Source of the DNA: Verrucomicrobiaceae bacterium
Lineage (GTDB): Bacteria; Verrucomicrobiota; Verrucomicrobiia; Verrucomicrobiales; Verrucomicrobiaceae
NCBI GenBank assembly: GCA_947458455.1
Contig: CANGYJ010000003.1
Location: forward strand, 248,001-312,000
DNA length: 64,000 bases
Reading direction: 5' to 3'
Shown: positions 62,054-64,000 of the stretch, one piece after another
Layout of the letters: each line of letters starts with the position of its first letter
How positions within the stretch are numbered: position 1 is the stretch's first letter
Program-made: the position numbers and the translations under genes
The notes under the pieces: generated by a model
Told to the model about the DNA's origin: nothing
The model's input: the letters and a program-made list of their open reading frames with translations, nothing else
Databases searched by the model: none

Positions 62054-63769
62054 GTGACTTCCCTCCACCTCATCGACGCCATCGGCCCGTTTTTTCGCGG
62101 GCATGAGGCACGCACGATCAACTGGTCGAAGATCCCGTGGCACATCGTGCCTGCTGAGGATGCGGTTTGGTGGGCACGCGTGAAGGCAGATCTGCGGGTG
62201 ATTTGTGAGAAGGCGGCGGCGTGGGGCTTTAATGCGGTGTCACTGGATGATGTGGCGCATCTGGCGGATCACGAATGGCTGGAGCCGGAGCTGCGGCAGC
62301 GTGTGGCGGCGTTTCGACGCGAGTTTGCGGCCTGTTTCGCGATTGTTGCGGAGCACGGGCTGCGGGTGTTCATCACGATGGATGTGATGAGTTTGACGCC
62401 TGCGCTGAAATCACGAATCGAAGCCGAAAAGGGCGATCCGGTCGAGTTTTTGGCCCAATTGCTCGATTCCTTCCTCGCGGGCTTTCCGCAGGTCGCGGGT
62501 GTGATCGCGAGAATCGGCGAGGCGGATGGGAAAGGCGTGCATGATGAGTTTCGCAGCGAATTGACGGTCAAAACGCCGTCTGAGGCTCGCGTGCTGATCC
62601 AAACACTGCTGCCGGTGTTTGAGAAGCATCAGCGGACCTTGGTCTTTCGCACCTGGACAGTCGGCGCTTATCCCATCGGCGATCTGATGTGGCATCGAGG
62701 GACGTTTGAGCGTGTGTTTGGTGGCCTTGAGAGCGAGTCGCTGGTCGTTTCGATGAAATACGGCGAGAGCGATTTCTTTCGCTACCTGCCGCTGAACAAG
62801 AATTTCTTCCGCACGAAGGTGAAGAAGATCGTGGAACTGCAAACACGTCGTGAATACGAGGGCTGCGGCGAGTATCCGAGCTTCATCGGCTGGGAGTATG
62901 AGCGCTATGTACGCGAGCTACAGCAGTCGCCTGAGGTGATTGGCTGCATGGTGTGGTGCCAAACGGGCGGCTGGGTGCCTTTTCGGCGGCTGGCGTTTCT
63001 CGATGCCGAGGCGCTGTGGATCGACTTGAACACCTTTGTCACGATCCAGGTGATGAAAGGCGGCCTCGTCGAAAGCGCCGTGCGAGCCTTTGCCAACGAA
63101 CGCGGCCTGCCGGATGCCGGGGCGCTGCTGGAGCTGCTGCGGCTGAGTGATGAGGTCGTGCGTGAGCTGCTCTACACGGAGGAGTTTGCGCGTCAGAAGC
63201 TCTTCTTCCGCCGCGTGCGCATCCCGCCGCAGCTTCAGGTGTATTGGGGAAACATTTTCATCAATCACAGCATTAAGAAGCTGCTCACGCACTTTGTGAA
63301 GGAGCCGGAGGGCGCTTTACGAGCCGCCGCGCGATGCCTGGACCGGCTGGATCAAATGCTGGTGCTGGCCCCGCAGGCCGGCGTGCCGGTGGCGGACATT
63401 CAGTTCATGCGGGACACCTTCCGGTTGCTGGCGCTGGCCCGTGAATACTACTTCACCGATTTCACCCCCGAGCTGGAAGCCCGTCTTCGCGAAGCCAAAC
63501 GCGACTACAAAGCCAAGTGGCCGAAACGTGGTCTGCATGCCCGCTACCGCGTGAAACTGGACTTCAAACCCTTCTGGCTGAAGCGCCGCTACCTGAGCTG
63601 GGCGCTGGAGCTAGCCCTGCGCCGCCGCCGTGGTTATCGCATCATTGACCGGCTCATCACGCTGAATCTGCTCTCGATGATCTACCGCCTCATCGCCTGG
63701 AAACGCCCTCACTGGATCCCCGGCTTCGCCAAAGAGAGCGCGATGGGCGTGGATGTGGTGTTTCGGTGA
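62054..63769 (+). CDS. Large cytoplasmic protein, possible glycoside-hydrolase-like TIM barrel
   Basis: 571 residues from a GTG start (TSLHLIDAIGPFFRGHEA). No signal peptide is present. The first half alternates strands and helices as in a TIM barrel: GFNAVSLDDVAHLADHEWL, GLRVFITMDVMSLTP, VAGVIARIGEADGKGVHDE, TLVFRTWTVGAYPIGDLMW and SLVVSMKYGESDFF, with acidic residues at strand ends. The second half is helical and ends with a basic region (RRYLSWALELALRRRRGYRI). The barrel part resembles alpha-glucuronidase-type glycoside hydrolases (GH67/GH115-like) in style, but no family is established. It is divergent from the sigma-factor gene. Confidence 0.65.
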   Translation: MTSLHLIDAIGPFFRGHEARTINWSKIPWHIVPAEDAVWWARVKADLRVICEKAAAWGFNAVSLDDVAHLADHEWLEPELRQRVAAFRREFAACFAIVAEHGLRVFITMDVMSLTPALKSRIEAEKGDPVEFLAQLLDSFLAGFPQVAGVIARIGEADGKGVHDEFRSELTVKTPSEARVLIQTLLPVFEKHQRTLVFRTWTVGAYPIGDLMWHRGTFERVFGGLESESLVVSMKYGESDFFRYLPLNKNFFRTKVKKIVELQTRREYEGCGEYPSFIGWEYERYVRELQQSPEVIGCMVWCQTGGWVPFRRLAFLDAEALWIDLNTFVTIQVMKGGLVESAVRAFANERGLPDAGALLELLRLSDEVVRELLYTEEFARQKLFFRRVRIPPQLQVYWGNIFINHSIKKLLTHFVKEPEGALRAAARCLDRLDQMLVLAPQAGVPVADIQFMRDTFRLLALAREYYFTDFTPELEARLREAKRDYKAKWPKRGLHARYRVKLDFKPFWLKRRYLSWALELALRRRRGYRIIDRLITLNLLSMIYRLIAWKRPHWIPGFAKESAMGVDVVFR

Positions 63770-63773
63770 TTCT

Positions 63774-64000
63774 TTACGCGGAAGGCGCTTGACCCATCCA
63801 GCGTGCGAGCATGTTTGGCAGTGCGTTGGGCCGCGTTTTTGCCACATAGATGCCGGCGATGGTGGCGCAGCCGGAGCAGAACCAGAAGACCTGACCGGGT
63901 GACCAGCCGAGGCTCATGTTGAGTTCTTTTTGCACGAGCGCCGCACCGGCAATGCCCACCCAGGAAAGCCACGAGGCGGCACCTTGCACGCTGCCTTTGC
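63774..64000 (-). CDS. C-terminal part of a membrane transporter, possibly MFS, 5' partial
   Basis: The frame is open to the right edge, so the start lies outside the window. About 74 residues are visible: a segment KGSVQGAASWLSWVGIAGAA, then LNMSLGWSPGQVFWFCSGCA, a helix ending IAGIYVAKTRPNALPNML and a short polar tail. Two hydrophobic segments separated by a short polar loop and the Gly/Ala-rich GAASWLSW motif fit the last two helices of an MFS transporter, including sugar-phosphate exchangers, but this is weak evidence. Confidence 0.5.
   Translation of the reverse strand, partial: KGSVQGAASWLSWVGIAGAALVQKELNMSLGWSPGQVFWFCSGCATIAGIYVAKTRPNALPNMLARWMGQAPSA

Noticed and set aside
1-64000. 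CRISPR array, prophage, insertion sequence or integrase
   Set aside because: No regular direct repeats, phage structural genes or transposase motifs were seen on either strand.

Overview
The window most likely comes from a member of the Verrucomicrobiota, close to Prosthecobacter/Verrucomicrobium. The evidence is indirect: two DUF1501 genes (one paired with a PSD1 planctomycete-type cytochrome c gene), PEP-CTERM tails of the VPEPSR...RRRR type, an autotransporter-repeat PEP-CTERM protein, very large multidomain secreted enzymes, and high GC with weak Shine-Dalgarno signals. No ribosomal marker gene is present, so the assignment is an inference.

Layout. 0-13 kb: end of a DUF1501 gene, ribulokinase, a two-lobed M16 peptidase, a Kef-type antiporter, a lactonase-like beta-propeller, uronate isomerase, and a two-gene AAA ATPase + DUF4276 module that resembles ATPase/TOPRIM anti-phage pairs. 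13-19 kb: DUF5069, a monooxygenase-fold protein, a transglutaminase-like protein with a zinc ribbon, two paralogous lipoproteins, tRNA-Ala(CGC) and an isolated secretin. 19-22 kb: an LpxH-like phosphoesterase and three membrane-anchored genes that share an upstream motif at a fixed distance. 22-45 kb: a block of exported proteins. It holds a choice-of-anchor I PEP-CTERM protein, a ~3,100-residue protein with two phytase-esterase-like domains around a PhoD-like phosphatase, an ECF sigma factor, a ~2,025-residue PhoX + endonuclease/exonuclease/phosphatase + endonuclease I fusion, and a 1,211-residue subtilisin. 44.6-50.2 kb: a DUF1501/PSD1 operon. 50.2-55.1 kb: a tightly overlapping phosphonate-degradation operon. 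55-58.6 kb: decayed copies of two genes from the DUF1501/PSD1 operon, an unassigned secreted protein, and a pseudoprotease/cytochrome pair. 58.8-64 kb: an autotransporter-repeat PEP-CTERM protein, a second ECF sigma factor, a possible glycoside-hydrolase-like protein and the end of a transporter.

The common theme is phosphorus. The large exported enzymes look able to release phosphate from phosphoesters and extracellular DNA, and the operon at 50-55 kb looks able to release it from aminoethylphosphonates after uptake. The two sigma factors each sit beside a large surface-protein gene. Domain names come from recognition of motifs, not from a database search.
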